Part shown: piece by piece, positions 45,221 to 57,339 of the stretch | How the letters are laid out: each line of letters begins with the position of its first letter | Position numbering within the stretch: the stretch's first letter is position 1 | Origin: Sphagnum compactum | Taxonomy: Eukaryota > Bryophyta > Sphagnopsida > Sphagnales | NCBI GenBank assembly: GCA_965153455.1 | Contig: OZ234500.1 | Coordinates: 4,526,001-4,590,000 of the forward strand | Direction of reading: 5' to 3' | Length of the DNA: 64,000 nucleotides | Notes under the pieces: model-generated | Database searches by the model: none | Seen by the model: only the letters and a program-made list of their open reading frames with translations | Told to the model about the DNA's origin: nothing | Program-made: the position numbers and the translations under genes

Positions 45221-48200
45221 CATGAACCAGCCCCTTGTCCCGGATGCTCAGGACATGAACAGCAAATCAGGATTTGCACTTTCCATCTACAACCATCAGA
45301 ATTCTTTCCTTCTTCTGTGCACTATTACATTCACTTGTAATTTAACCTCTTGGGGTCAAATATTTATTTTGTGGAGTCAAATCAAACTCTTAAAACTTTT
45401 ATCCTTATGCATTGGAATTAGTATTTTTAAAATTTGAATTTTTTAGCATTTTGATTTTTTGGTTTTTGAATTATATTTTATTGACACAAAGCTGCAAATA
45501 CAATAATTGAAAGGTATGATTATAAGTTGAGTAATGTAATCATCACATGTGTACCCCCAATTTAAACAATGAAACTGAGATCAACTAATCAAGTTGTAAC
45601 ATAAAAACATCATATGTTCAATTGTGTAAAACTTCTCTTGGAAATGATTTTTTCAATCAAGAGCACAATGTGGACTGTTTCTTGCAATCTCATCCATTAT
45701 TTCTAACACGGAAGCAAATTTAAGCTGAGATATGTTCATGAGAAAAAGTGGAAAGTACAAGGAGAAGGAAAGATAAAAGAATGTGCTTGGTGGTACTATG
45801 GTACAAGTGAAGTTAGTTGACTATTAACTATGGCATTCTCCCATGGCTTTTGAAAAAACATTACCTTTGCACCTATTATAATCTATCTATAGTGGTCAAG
45901 TAAGCAAACATGTTGAACACCTTCCATATTTGTAATGGTGTTTGCTTCAAGATTTTAGAACAAATGCTTTTGTTGGTTGAAACAATAAAAATAAAGATAG
46001 TCATAATTAATGCCTGTTGAATATTGGACAACTTTTGATTACAGGAAACCCCTAAAAGGTGGCTACGTTAAAGTGGAAACATGCATCCAAGATATATTAA
46101 ATAAATATCAAAAGCTTTTCCATGCTAAAGATTTAAAATCAACCTATGTGCTGATCTAACAATAAGGTGCACTTGGACATGTCTAAGTTACACTCAACTA
46201 TCATTAAAAATAAAAAGAAAAATAAAATTCATATATATGGCTTGTGAAGGTCACCACCCATTCATAGTGCAAACATATCACATAAATTAGCATGAAGTTA
46301 TTTTTCAAGACCTAGAAATATCATATGAATCTAGTTTTTATAAAATTTTGACAATTTGTGTTAGAACAATATGACTTGTAAGTACAACAAATTAACTGCA
46401 CTTGCCTTTTGTATTAGAATCTAAAGACAATTCTTCATGAAACAATTGATATTATCCAATAATATAATTTCATTATTTGACAAATTTTTGATACACCCAC
46501 CATGAACATTAAGATTTATAGTAGGCAACAAAGCATCACATGCCAATTATAAATAACAAAACTTATTCAAAAATATTGAGATTCTATTCATATTTATGAT
46601 TAAAGTTAACCCAAATAGAATTGATAGATGATTTAATGATAAGGTTATAAATATTTTAGATCTAACAACATAATAATAACAAATTAACAAACATGAAAAA
46701 AAAAGAAACCCAAGCTTAGAAAACAAAGGAAAAAATAAAACCAAATACCAAAGATTGGTTTGAACAATAGTGACATTCATATGTATTTTCAAAGACCTGC
46801 AATAATGGTATTGAGTGTTGACCACCTACCATAACATAAAATCTCCATTGATTTCATCTTAAAAAACAACAATGTAACAATAGTCATATATGCAACTATA
46901 GTAATCACATATGCAACTATAGTGTTGATATAATCAATGAAGTCATAAATGTAACTATAAATTATGATTTACATGTTTGAATGGAAAAAAAATGAAAATG
47001 CACATTTTTCATTCAATATTGAATGCATCTTTGGACGGATGAAAAAACCTAATACCTTTTATAACTAATCATAGTTGTTTTGCCAATTAAGGTCCAATAA
47101 ATCTCCCATTTACAATATCTTGATAATTAAACATATGTGGCATATTTGGAATTACAATATTTGTTTGATAATCAACATGTGTTTAACTGTTTATTTATTA
47201 TATATATTATTTATTATCATTAATGGTAGAAATTATTATATTTTTATTAAATATATTTATTTGTGATCTATTAATAATATGATATATGATGGTTATTTAA
47301 ATATATATTACACGTTTAAATTAAATTTTATTGATAAAATTACAACATATTATTATCATAATTAAGTATGATATATATATGTGAATCAAATAGAGGTTTT
47401 AGATGTTTAAAAAATATATCATTTATTTGATCATAATTTTTGAAAAGAATTATATATTATATTTAAAATTATGTTTCATCTAAAATTCCATCAAATTTAT
47501 TAATTATCTATCATTAATAAATATTTTTAGATTAAAATTTTAAATATAAAAAATTTTATACATCATAAATGATGTAAATAATAATTTTTTTTTCTGAAAT
47601 GTGATTGATATATTATTCATTTCTAAAATATATATTTGAATTAATTAAAATTATGATATACTATAATCAGATTTTATAAAAAAAAATTAATGAAATGATG
47701 GATTAAAACGTGGGAAATAAATAATTTATTTACTTATTATTAAAATTTAGTTATAGAATATTTTCCATTCATAAATCACGTGTTTGATTTTTTCCAATGA
47801 ACTATCATCAAAATGTAATTCAATTTAATAAAATTTTAAAAATTCAAATTAATGTACATTTTTTGAAGGTAAAACAATTCGTGTACATTTATTGAAAATA
47901 TTTTAAGAAAAAAATTTTAATTTTTCCATTTGGACACATATGAAAAAAATATGAAATATTGAAGTTGATGTTTGTGTAATGTTAAAAATTAAGTATGGGT
48001 TAAATAAAATGCATTTTATTACATTTTCACATCAAAGGGTTGATTTGATGGCAAAGTTGAAATTAATATCCATCCTTAGGATTTAAAATCAAACTTTACA
48101 ACTGTCATTGTTATGGTCAATGATGATATGTTGATTGTATATACCCTACATATATAGTTAGGCTCCTTGACCTAGGTGTTTATTTAGGTCAAGCCCATTT

Positions 48201-48710
48201 AGGTACCTAGACTAGGTGGCTTACCTAATTATTTGAAATAGATTTTTATTTTAACATAGGTAATGACACATGTCAACAACTCATAAGATGAAAATTTATG
48301 AAATTTAACAATAATATGAATTATAATATTACATTTTTAAAAATTATAAATAATTTATTTAATATACATGATTAAAAATATTATATTATATCGTTTGAAT
48401 TTAATTAATTTTTTTATGTTGTTCAATATTTTATGTAGTTGTATATGTAATTGCATGTGTTCGTTACGACTAAAAGTTTGGCTTTTGCAACTAAAATTGT
48501 AACCTTTTATTTCTATTTTGTTTTTAATGAATGTTTTAAAACAAATTGTCAAAATTTTTTTTTGCTAGAATCTCAAGTGAAGGAATGTCATATTGATCAT
48601 TTGTGTTTAACGTTAGAAACTACATCAATTTTTGTATGTGACTATATTTAGCGATGGATCAACTTGGTCATGTCTTAGGAACTTCCTCCCATTGTTGTAC
48701 TAGAATTTAC

Positions 48711-49365
48711 TTATTTATCTAGTTGATGTTCAACAAAATCATTATGCAAGTTTTTCCCATCATTGTTGGTGAACCAATAGGTGACATTTGCATGCAACAT
48801 AACACATGATTTAAATTCATCAACTTCAATTACAAAATTTTGCCAATTGTCTTTCAAGGCACAAAAATGAGGTGTGTAACCCACATTCACTTCTTTCGAT
48901 TTGTGTGAAAGGCTTCCAAATTTAACTAATCCATTTGTTAAAATTGATCTATGAACATAACAACTTTTGTTCAAACATACATGTAAATTCACATGTGGTA
49001 AATCCATGCACCACACCAACCAAAAGGTCATAATCAAAATCTCTTTTATCTTGTTTTATATAATTGTCATCTGTGGTAGTCAACCTTGTATTTTTCATGG
49101 ATCTTATTGATCTCATCAAGACTCTATTGATTCACACTTGTAAAAGTCAAGTATTGAGGTGTATGTGTTCCTTCAACCAAATTCCTAAAATGCATGAAAT
49201 CCTCTTGAAAACAACCAAGCTTATGAAAGGGGCTCGAGAAATTTTAGGATATCCCATGAACACTTCTTCCAAATCCACATCCTTTGTAGTTGGACGTAGA
49301 TCCTTCAAAGTTGGATAGGATGACACAAATTTGATGTCATTCTCCCCAGCATGGTATAACGCCAT
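48711..49365 (-). pseudogene. Possible remnant of an unknown coding sequence
   Basis: Two minus-strand frames, 49365-49147 (starts MALYHAGENDIKFVSSYPTL) and 49037-48711, lie in order with more balanced composition than the surrounding AT desert. The first begins with a true ATG. No domain is recognisable, and no splice sites join them convincingly. They may be pieces of a decayed gene or element. Confidence 0.25.
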
Positions 49366-49559
49366 TTTGGAGATGTTGCTTTAAACAAACACATAATATA
49401 TTTGAAGACTTTGATCATCTTGGAAATAAACATTCAATCCAAAAAATAATTATAGCAAATCAATTTCCAAATGTTAAGAATTGATAGACGAAAAAAAAAT
49501 CATAATCACTTCCCTAAAATTAAATTGGCATAGTTTGAAAAATGAAAATGAAAACAAAA

Positions 49560-49790
49560 TATCACAATATTAGAGGCATTTTGCAAGGGTTCAAATTTTT
49601 TTTAAAAAGAATGTTAGAATACTAGCGCTATTGTGACACGTTTGAAAAAAAAGAAAACAATTGTCACAATACCAATGGGATTATGCAAGGGTTCAAAAAT
49701 CAAAAAGAAAATAATGTCACAATATTAGTGCTATTGTGACAATGTTTGAAAATGAGAAATAAAACAATGTCACAAGGTTTGACAATTGGA
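49560..49790. repeat. Tandem repeat, about 102-bp period, with a palindrome
   Basis: TCACAATA followed by GCAAGGGTTCAAA occurs from 49562 and from 49664, with a partial third start near 49769. Within it, 49715-49741 reads TGTCACAATA-ttagtgc-TATTGTGACA, a perfect 10-bp inverted repeat. It may be a small foldback element or just part of the tandem unit. Confidence 0.7.
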
Positions 49791-50458
49791 CAAAGTGTTT
49801 GAATGTCATAACATCAATAGGGCAACACTTAAAATATTTTTTCAAATGTAATTCAAAGATATTTCTTCTCATCGATTGTTTTAAAATTTGAATTAAAGCA
49901 AAATAGTCATGGATCCAAGAGAAAGGAGGAGTATTCAAAACGAGCATGAAATGAAGAAGAAGAGATAGAAGATGTTATTTATGTGAGTTATAATGATGTG
50001 ATGTAGGGTATTCACAAAGATGAGGAAGGTATAGGAAAAACAATTCACCTTCTTTGTTAAAATTCATCATTTTCTTCTATTCAAGTTTTGTTGGCATGAC
50101 CTATCCATGGATTTTATAGTTTAAATGAAGATCTTCAACTACAGATTCATTTATAGTCAAAAATAATTTACTAAAGTTATTTTTTGAACTATTAAAATGA
50201 TAATTTCAATGTTATATAAGATTTTATAATAGTCATTATTTAATATAATTAATTTATAATGTGTATGATATTTATCATAAATTTTTAGTGCATCAATTAG
50301 TTACAATATGACATATAGATGCTGATTTAAACCAATTTATAACTAATTTAATAATTTATTTTACATAGAATATTAAATGTAATTTCCATATATTATTTTG
50401 GGCGTTCATTTTATTACATTGTAAACACATTTTAAAGAAATAATAAGATGAAAATTCA

Positions 50459-50461
<3 letters not shown>

Positions 50462-50500
<39 letters not shown>
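50462..50500. repeat. TA microsatellite
   Basis: An uninterrupted TA alternation of about 39 bases inside the AT-rich desert. Confidence 0.95.
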
Positions 50501-50505
<5 letters not shown>

Positions 50506-52674
50506 GCAATATAATGTACAAATTTATATTTATTTTGGTGATTACATTTATTATTATACATATCAATATAGTCCACTAACATAATGTAATAAGTTTTTTT
50601 TATATTACATAATAATTTATCAATTATTTAAACATTTTACCATATAAATTAATTTATAATTCATCAACATATTCCATTATTTTGAAACCAAATGAACTAC
50701 AATAAAATGGAATTTTTTATTTTTAAATTATTAAATTATTACTATTAATTAAATGGAATACTATTAATATTTTATTTTTATTTTTTGTATTATCAACTAG
50801 CATATTATTTATAATGATATAATTTTAATAATATTTAAATATTAACATTGTACAGTTTTATTTAAGTTAAATTAAATATATTTAATTATAAAAAAATTCA
50901 TTAATATTAAATTTAAATATTCGATATAATAATAATAATAATAATAATAAATTTTGTAACATACTATACTTTATTTTCGGATTAAATAAAAAATTAATTA
51001 TAAGAAAAAGTTAACAAATAAATAATTCTTTATTTATTTATTGTTCTACTGCTTTTTAATATTAATTAACATACTATTCATAATAATATAATCTACCTAA
51101 TTTTTTAATATTGAAAAATCAATGTAAATTATTTTTACCTAAATTTATTTCAATGTATTTATTATAGCAATTAATGGTATAATTTGTTGTTATTTATGTA
51201 CAGATATTATCAGTATTAAATCCAAATTATATTTTATTTAAACAAAAATTTATTTTAATTCTAAAAAAATTCAGATTTTATTTTCTGCCTTTATTTAATA
51301 AAATACTATAAGATGTTTACAAAAACAAAAATCAAAATCCAATATTTTTTTACATAGAAATATATAATAATAATTATATCATATGTCATATGTACATAAT
51401 ATATATAATACATAACTTATAAAATTATGTATACATGTTATATATTAAATTTTTTAATTAAATAATATTTTATTGTGGGCTTCATTTGATAAAAATGTAA
51501 AACATATTATTTATCCATGAAAAAATATTTTTTTTTTAATCCAATATTTTTATCATATAAGATAATTTATATGTAATATATGATACTATTTATTTGCTAT
51601 ATAGTATATTAGTAAAAGTATTTGTGAATAAAATGAATATAATATCAATTTTATTTATAATTTATAATAAAATTTTCATTTCTTCAAATAGTTATATATT
51701 CAAATTAATGTATAAATATATATCAAACTCATATTGTAATATCAAAATTAACTTTTATGTTTTTAATATACCATACTTAAATGTATTGTATTTTCTAAAT
51801 ACATTATGCAACATTGAATGTTTTTTAGAATAACATTATTATGTATAGGTAATTCATATTTTATGACCTATTTGTATAATATTGCATACTACATGCTTCA
51901 TGCACGGTATGTAGATAAGTTGGTAGGTAGGTAAGTAGATAGGGTTAGTAACAATGTTTTTTTCTTCTTGAAAATTTTTGCACATTTTTTGTGAGTCGGA
52001 ATCCCAATGATTTTTTGTGGCAAATTTTCGTCATTTTTGCTAAAACTATTTTCCAAAAACAAATTCTTTCACAAATTCCCCCTTTTTTAAAAAAAATTTA
52101 ATTCACCAGAAAAAGACCAAAAATTCGCCAAAAATCACCACAATTGCCACAAGGTGCTTAAGATTTTATACTTTCAATGGTTTTTTTTTTTTTTTGAATT
52201 TATGGAAGTTTTTGAAAAATAAGTGCATGGCATGCCAAAAATAGAATGAAGCTTTCAAGCACAATAGGCTTGCATTCACACTTGATGTTAAATCAACGTT
52301 AAATGAAAATCTAGGTGAATGGAGCTTACCTATTTACCTACCTACTGACTTACCTACCTACCATGCTTTTGCAAACGTTACAATGAAGCTTACCTATCTA
52401 TCTACCTACCTACCGACTTATGTACCTACCACGCTTCGCAAACCCTAAAATGGAGCGCGAATGGTATCTGTCAAATTTGGCGTGAAAATCTGTTTCGGAG
52501 GATTTCGGAGTCGAAGAAGATCGAAGACAGAGGGAGGAAGACAGAAGAGGAAGACGGAGATTATTGCTCATCTCTGCTTCTTTGTTGCTTTTTTTTTTGG
52601 CCCTCGTCGATGAAATCTCTCTCTCGCTTTCTCTCCTTGGTCGTTGTTGCGTTCCTTTTCTACAACTGGTCATC

Positions 52675-54536
52675 ATGCAGCAGGTCACAATTTTGCTCTC
52701 TCATCTTTAAACATAGAGACGCAGAATTTTGCTTTTCGGTGCTGGTACTTTTGGGATTTTGGAATGGCTCGTTGTGAAGCTGTGAACATTGGTTGAGGAT
52801 CTTTCTCAGGGAAAAAACAGCAAGGGATGATGGATTGTGTTGTTGCCATATATCTATGCTATAGGAGAATATTCTTGCATCTGCAATTTGGTTTTCTTGT
52901 TGGATTCTATATAAAATGCAACAAGGCGTTTGTCTTTGTGCATGGCGATAGGAATACTTGATTTCCGTGAAGGCATTCTTGTTTATGATGTTTCGATCTT
53001 GAGAACAGTCTCTTTGTTTTGTAGTAGATTTTTCCATTCACCTGCACACAAAAAATCAGCAATAGATGTCAATTATGTCCATGAAGATATCAGTTTTCTT
53101 CTTCTGGTGACATTGCTTTTGAAGAAATGTTCCTTCTGAATATTTAAAGTTGTGAATCTCCTTGATGCTCATGTATTCCATAATGCTTTCATATTTCTGC
53201 TCACCAATTGTTGATGGTTTCTGCAATGGGAAGAGTGGGATTTGAATCTTTGAGGTGATGGTAATGAAGGGGGTGCAAAGGTAGGATTTCCATGATTTAA
53301 TTTAATTTGTTTTTTCTCCCTTTTTGCTTTTCAGTAATTTTGACCTGTTGTATGCACACATTGAACTATGGTTTTGATGACAGGGGGATGGAGTGGAGAC
53401 GGAAGTAACATGGGAGGATCAACAAAACATCAACTTGTTTGGCCGCCTCAACAATAAGTTTCATGAACTTGAAGACAAGATCAAGGCAAAGAAGGTAAGT
53501 ATTTCTTTCATTCTCTTTTCTGAGATTGTTGGCAATTGCACCAAAAAATCAGGAAACATTTTCATGAATTCAGCTGTCAACCTCTTACGCTAGCCTTGTC
53601 TTGCTTTGGTTTTATACATATCTGCCTAACTCTCTACTTCAGTTGATATCCTGTTTGATACTGCTGGTTGTTTCTGGGAGCTTCAGAATAATTCTTGAAG
53701 CGTGGGCTGATCACTGTCTTTGAAACATCAGAAAAAATTCTGGAAAGAAAGGAACAAAATCGTAGCAAAAGAAGTCACTGTATTTTGCTCTGTTTTGAGG
53801 CTTCATGATCTATTGCACTCCAACACAATCTTATGTGTCATTTGATAGGGCATTTTTAAGGATGAGAAACCTAGCATTCCGTTAGTTATCTGCCTTAATT
53901 TTTAAGCAGTGGGCCAAATCCTGTTGCATTTCTTATTGAATTTGTAGGAAGATGTTGCTTTTTTGCTGTTGATCCTGCTGATGATTCTTGACCTGCAATG
54001 AACTGAAAAGGTGGAGACCATTTTGTATTTGTTTACATGAATGGGAGACTGACAAACTTAGGCTTGTTGTCGTTTGATCTGATCAGGATATGGCAGATAA
54101 TCTTGAAGATGCAAGCAATGAGCTCATTCTGGCAGATGAGGAAGAAGTGAGATATCAGATTGGTGAGGTGTTCAGCCATATGCCAAAAGATGAGGTGGGT
54201 TTTCTTTGGGAACTAGAAGACCTGATTGGATTGCAATATCCAGAGCTGACTTGCTAAGCTAATGACATATTCAGTCATTAATGCGTGTGGAGTAGCTGCT
54301 TACTAATTGCTTACAAATTTTGTTTTTGGGTCAGAGACATGCACTCATCAATCTTTGTGCTCTGATTTGGTTTCACTGAGCAGGTGGAGGAAAGGTTAGA
54401 AACTTTGAAAGAAGAAAACACCCAGGAGTTGGAAAAACTGACCAAGGAGAAGGAGCAAGTGCTTGCCCACATGGCAGACCTTAAGAAAATTTTGTATGGA
54501 AAATTCAAGGACTCAATTAATCTTGAAGAGGATTAA
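52675..54536 (+). CDS. PFD4: Prefoldin subunit 4, four exons, 126 residues
   Basis: Subunit of the hexameric prefoldin co-chaperone, which captures nascent actin and tubulin and passes them to the CCT chaperonin in the cytosol. Exons: 52675-52683 (only MQQ), 53384-53494, 54087-54194, 54384-54536; 126 residues, within the family's usual ~125-135. The product reads [20 protein letters not shown], then [20 protein letters not shown], then [17 protein letters not shown] at the end; these match plant PFD4 nearly word for word as I know it. It is a beta-type prefoldin: two helical coiled-coil arms (~20-50 and ~85-115) around a short beta hairpin. The nine-base coding first exon rests on the match MQQ-G-D-G; its donor (GTCACA) is not ideal. 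A 5' leader rich in CTCTCT lies at ~52610-52640. Expression is presumably constitutive. Confidence 0.95.
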
Positions 54537-55640
54537 GGGGGTAGTTGTGCTGCTTTTGGGTTCAGATACCTTTGCTGATCTCACACTTGTCAATAGCAAC
54601 CCTAGAATCGTGTCATGAGGCAATAATCTTTGCTAGCTGAAGCCAAAGTACTCACAAGACAGTGTGCTTGAAGCCATAGATAATGTTACTCTGTGAACTG
54701 GACATGTAGGAAACTCTCATATTTTAGTACTCACAAACAAAACTCTAGCCTGTTTACCAGTGGATTGAACTCCACCATTAATATGCAGCTGATGAATGCT
54801 AAACTCAACAGCCTGATTCTTTACTCTCCACTAGCTAGTTCATTTGTTGGATAGTTGATGGAATTGTGTTCTCTTTGTTCAACACGAGAGGCAAGGTCCT
54901 AAGAATGAAAGAATTCTTCCGCATTTTCCTAGTTCAATTCAAATGTCTTGCCTCTCTATAACTGTCATTAAAGTTCACAAAGCTGACTTTAACAATAGTA
55001 AGATGAATCCATAATACAATGCTCACAAACATATGCTCCTTGAGTTTTATCTATGGCTTCAAGCGCCATGTTTTGTGAGTAGTTTGACTTCATCTAGCAA
55101 AGACATCTACCTACTTTTTCATTTCTATGTATTTCTTTAGTTGAACTTCAATCGTTCCCTTTTGTAGACCCAATAGCAACTGACATTGGTTACAAGCTCA
55201 AAACATAACCCTCAATGCTAAATTGGTTGCTTCAATCTTTCCTCCCCAACCAGTCATTTTTGAGTATTTGATCATTTGTTTGTCGTTGACATGCACTGAC
55301 TTTTTACATACTAAGGGCACAGTTTAGTTTAAAATAAGGTTAAAAATGGTGATATATACCTGGAATGATTGTAGGAGCGCAAATGCATTCTCCATATGTA
55401 AATTGTACAAAAGCAAATCACAATTTAGATCCATCCAAGAATGTCAAATGTGGGAAAGCAACCAATGCTTGTAGAGGATGTTACACAAAGGATGTTTAAT
55501 TCTTCTTTGTGTAACACAGTGACAACCTTGCCTTTTAAGGTGAAAGACATGGGTGACAAAAACTCTGCAGATATGATCTCAAGAAGAACCAGCTCACTTG
55601 CATCCCAAGAAATGGCTCAACTCTTCTCTACTCTGAAAAA
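54537..55640. other. Downstream of prefoldin 4, no gene seen
   Basis: Presumed 3' untranslated region and intergenic DNA. The only frame of note (55441-55650) has no recognisable feature and runs into the repeat array at 55651. Confidence 0.5.
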
Positions 55641-55650
55641 CCCAAGATAA

Positions 55651-56000
55651 GGTTTTCAATCTGAATTTCCTCATTTCCTCAAAACCTCCCATAAAGATTT
55701 GAGTGCCTAATGGAGAAAACTTCTCTACTCAAAAACACTCAAATCTTAGGCACCCAAAAAAAGGTTTTCAAGCTAAATTCCTTCACATCCTCAAACCTCC
55801 CCTAAAATTTGTGTCTAAACAAGAAAATCTGTATGCTCAAAAGCAATAAGATCTCAAGAACCCAAGGCTAGGTTTTCAAACTGAATTTCCTCAAATCTCC
55901 ATAAGACTTGAAATTGCGTCTAAGCAGGAAGCTCTGTACACTAAAACACTTAAATCTCAAGAAACCAAAATTTCCTCATTTCCTCTTGCAGCTGTGAATT
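55651..56000. repeat. Tandem repeat, about 110-bp period, three copies
   Basis: GGTTTTCAA plus (T/G/A)CTGAATT-type sequence starts at 55651, 55763 and 55871 (periods 112 and 108). Each unit carries CTCAAA.CTCCC, a GTGCCTAA- or GTGTCTAA-like word and CTCAAATCT. Copies are moderately diverged. It is purine-rich with C-rich words on the plus strand; it is not coding. Confidence 0.8.
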
Positions 56001-57044
56001 TTTACACCAAATGGGACAAAACCCATGAAAGGAAAACCTGAGAATTGTGTAATCGAGAGATCGTGACCTCATTAAGGGTGTTGTTGATCACTTTGCATAT
56101 ATTGCATTTGAACACATGTGATCAGAAACCAATCTGTTGACAAAAGCTGATATATAAACAACACCAAAATGAACTCCCCCAATCCTGGAATCAAATCTCA
56201 ATTCCTGGTGAAGACGGAACAATTTAAGATCACTGTTAGAAAGATAATCCAGTCCTGTTGATCTGTTCCCAACAATAAAATAATAAAAACAAACACACAC
56301 TTCACACGCAGTTATATATTTTATACACAAACGTTCCAAATATTCATGTTTCCTTTGGGATTTTGTCCACTTCTTGCATGTGAACAAACAAACAACAAAC
56401 TAATTCTAATCTTCTGATCAAGACAAACCACCCTCATTGATTTGAGGGTAGTACAAGGTGCTGCAGCAGAGCAGCTATGAAGAGGAGCCATATCAAACTT
56501 CGCTCTATATATCAACCTATGCTGTATACATCAACCTACCCTCTCTCTGTACTTAAAAACTAGAATTGGGTACTTTTTCTTCTCTGCCAATCTAATGAGA
56601 AATTTTTGAGAAATGTTTCTCCCATTGCACTTTGCAGTACACTCACATGAATGAAACCAAAAAAAAAAAGAATAAAAACTCATAGCTGAATTGAGAGAGC
56701 CCAATCCGGAGTTCACTCCCTTGCTGCAGAAGCTCTTCACTCCTGGAATTAATGTGAGCAAGAAGAAAACCCTGCAAGACTTGCAAGTGTAAGAGACTTG
56801 GCTCCAATTCGATACAGTCCCAATTTCTCAAGTTAGAAAAACAACTCTGCAAGAAAATCCTTCTTCAGTGTGCAAGAAATTTGGACTTTCTTTCTTGCTG
56901 GAAAATGATATGTTCTTGATTCAATTTCTCTATGGATTTAAAAATAAAATCCTCTGCAAGAAAACCCTTCTTTTTGGTGAAAAGAATTCACACTTTCTCT
57001 TTCTTGAAGCTAAAATCTCTTGTTGCCAAGAGCAAGCAAGAACC
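56001..57044. other. Intergenic, no gene seen
   Basis: Only short frames on both strands. This lies 3' of the minus-strand leucine-rich-repeat gene. I see no element or RNA gene. Confidence 0.5.
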
Positions 57045-57335
57045 CAGGCCAAAGATGGAGGAGTTCAAGCTTCTAGAGATGCAGGAGGAATTCAGGCTAG
57101 AGATGGAGATGGAAAACTCATGCTTCTAGAGATGGAAGAATTTCAGCTAGAGATGAAGATACGGAACTCAGGACACAGATGCTCCAGAATCCAAGCTCGA
57201 GATGGAGAACTTAGGCCAGAGATGGAGGAATTCAGACTATGAAGATGGAGAATTCAGGCTAGAGATGGAGATGTAGAATTCAAGCTAGAGATGAAGATGG
57301 AGAATTCAAGCTCTGGAGATGGAGATGGAGAATTC
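57045..57335. repeat. GA-rich minisatellite adjoining the 3' end of the RLP gene
   Basis: About ten variants of a ~25-30 base unit, GCTAGAGATGGAGATGGAGA plus ATTCAG, follow one another and end just before the stop codon of the minus-strand gene at 57340. It is therefore probably the start of that gene's 3' untranslated region, where the RNA would read as a pyrimidine-rich CTGAATTCTCCATCTCCAT repeat. Near-identical words indicate recent amplification. Confidence 0.9.
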
Positions 57336-57339
57336 AGGA

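Larger units (their letters stand above)
45440..52400. other. Seven-kilobase AT-rich gene desert
   Basis: The base composition is extremely AT-rich, especially 46.5-48.5 and 50.1-51.9 kb, with no convincing gene. Two weakly protein-like minus-strand frames are listed separately. It contains a TA run (50462-50500), an AAT run (~50930-50950) and a short tandem array at 49.56-49.79 kb. Near 51910-51950 and 52320-52430 there are GTAGGTAGGTAAG and TACCTACCTACC repeats in opposite orientations, about 450 bases apart. I see no RNA gene. Confidence 0.6.

Noticed and set aside
50462-50500. TA run as a replication origin or matrix-attachment site
   Set aside because: TA runs are common in AT-rich plant DNA and nothing else here supports a specific function.
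52410-53037. Minus-strand frames over the first prefoldin exon and intron
   Set aside because: They are shadows of the 5' leader and intron 1 of prefoldin 4, with no motif.
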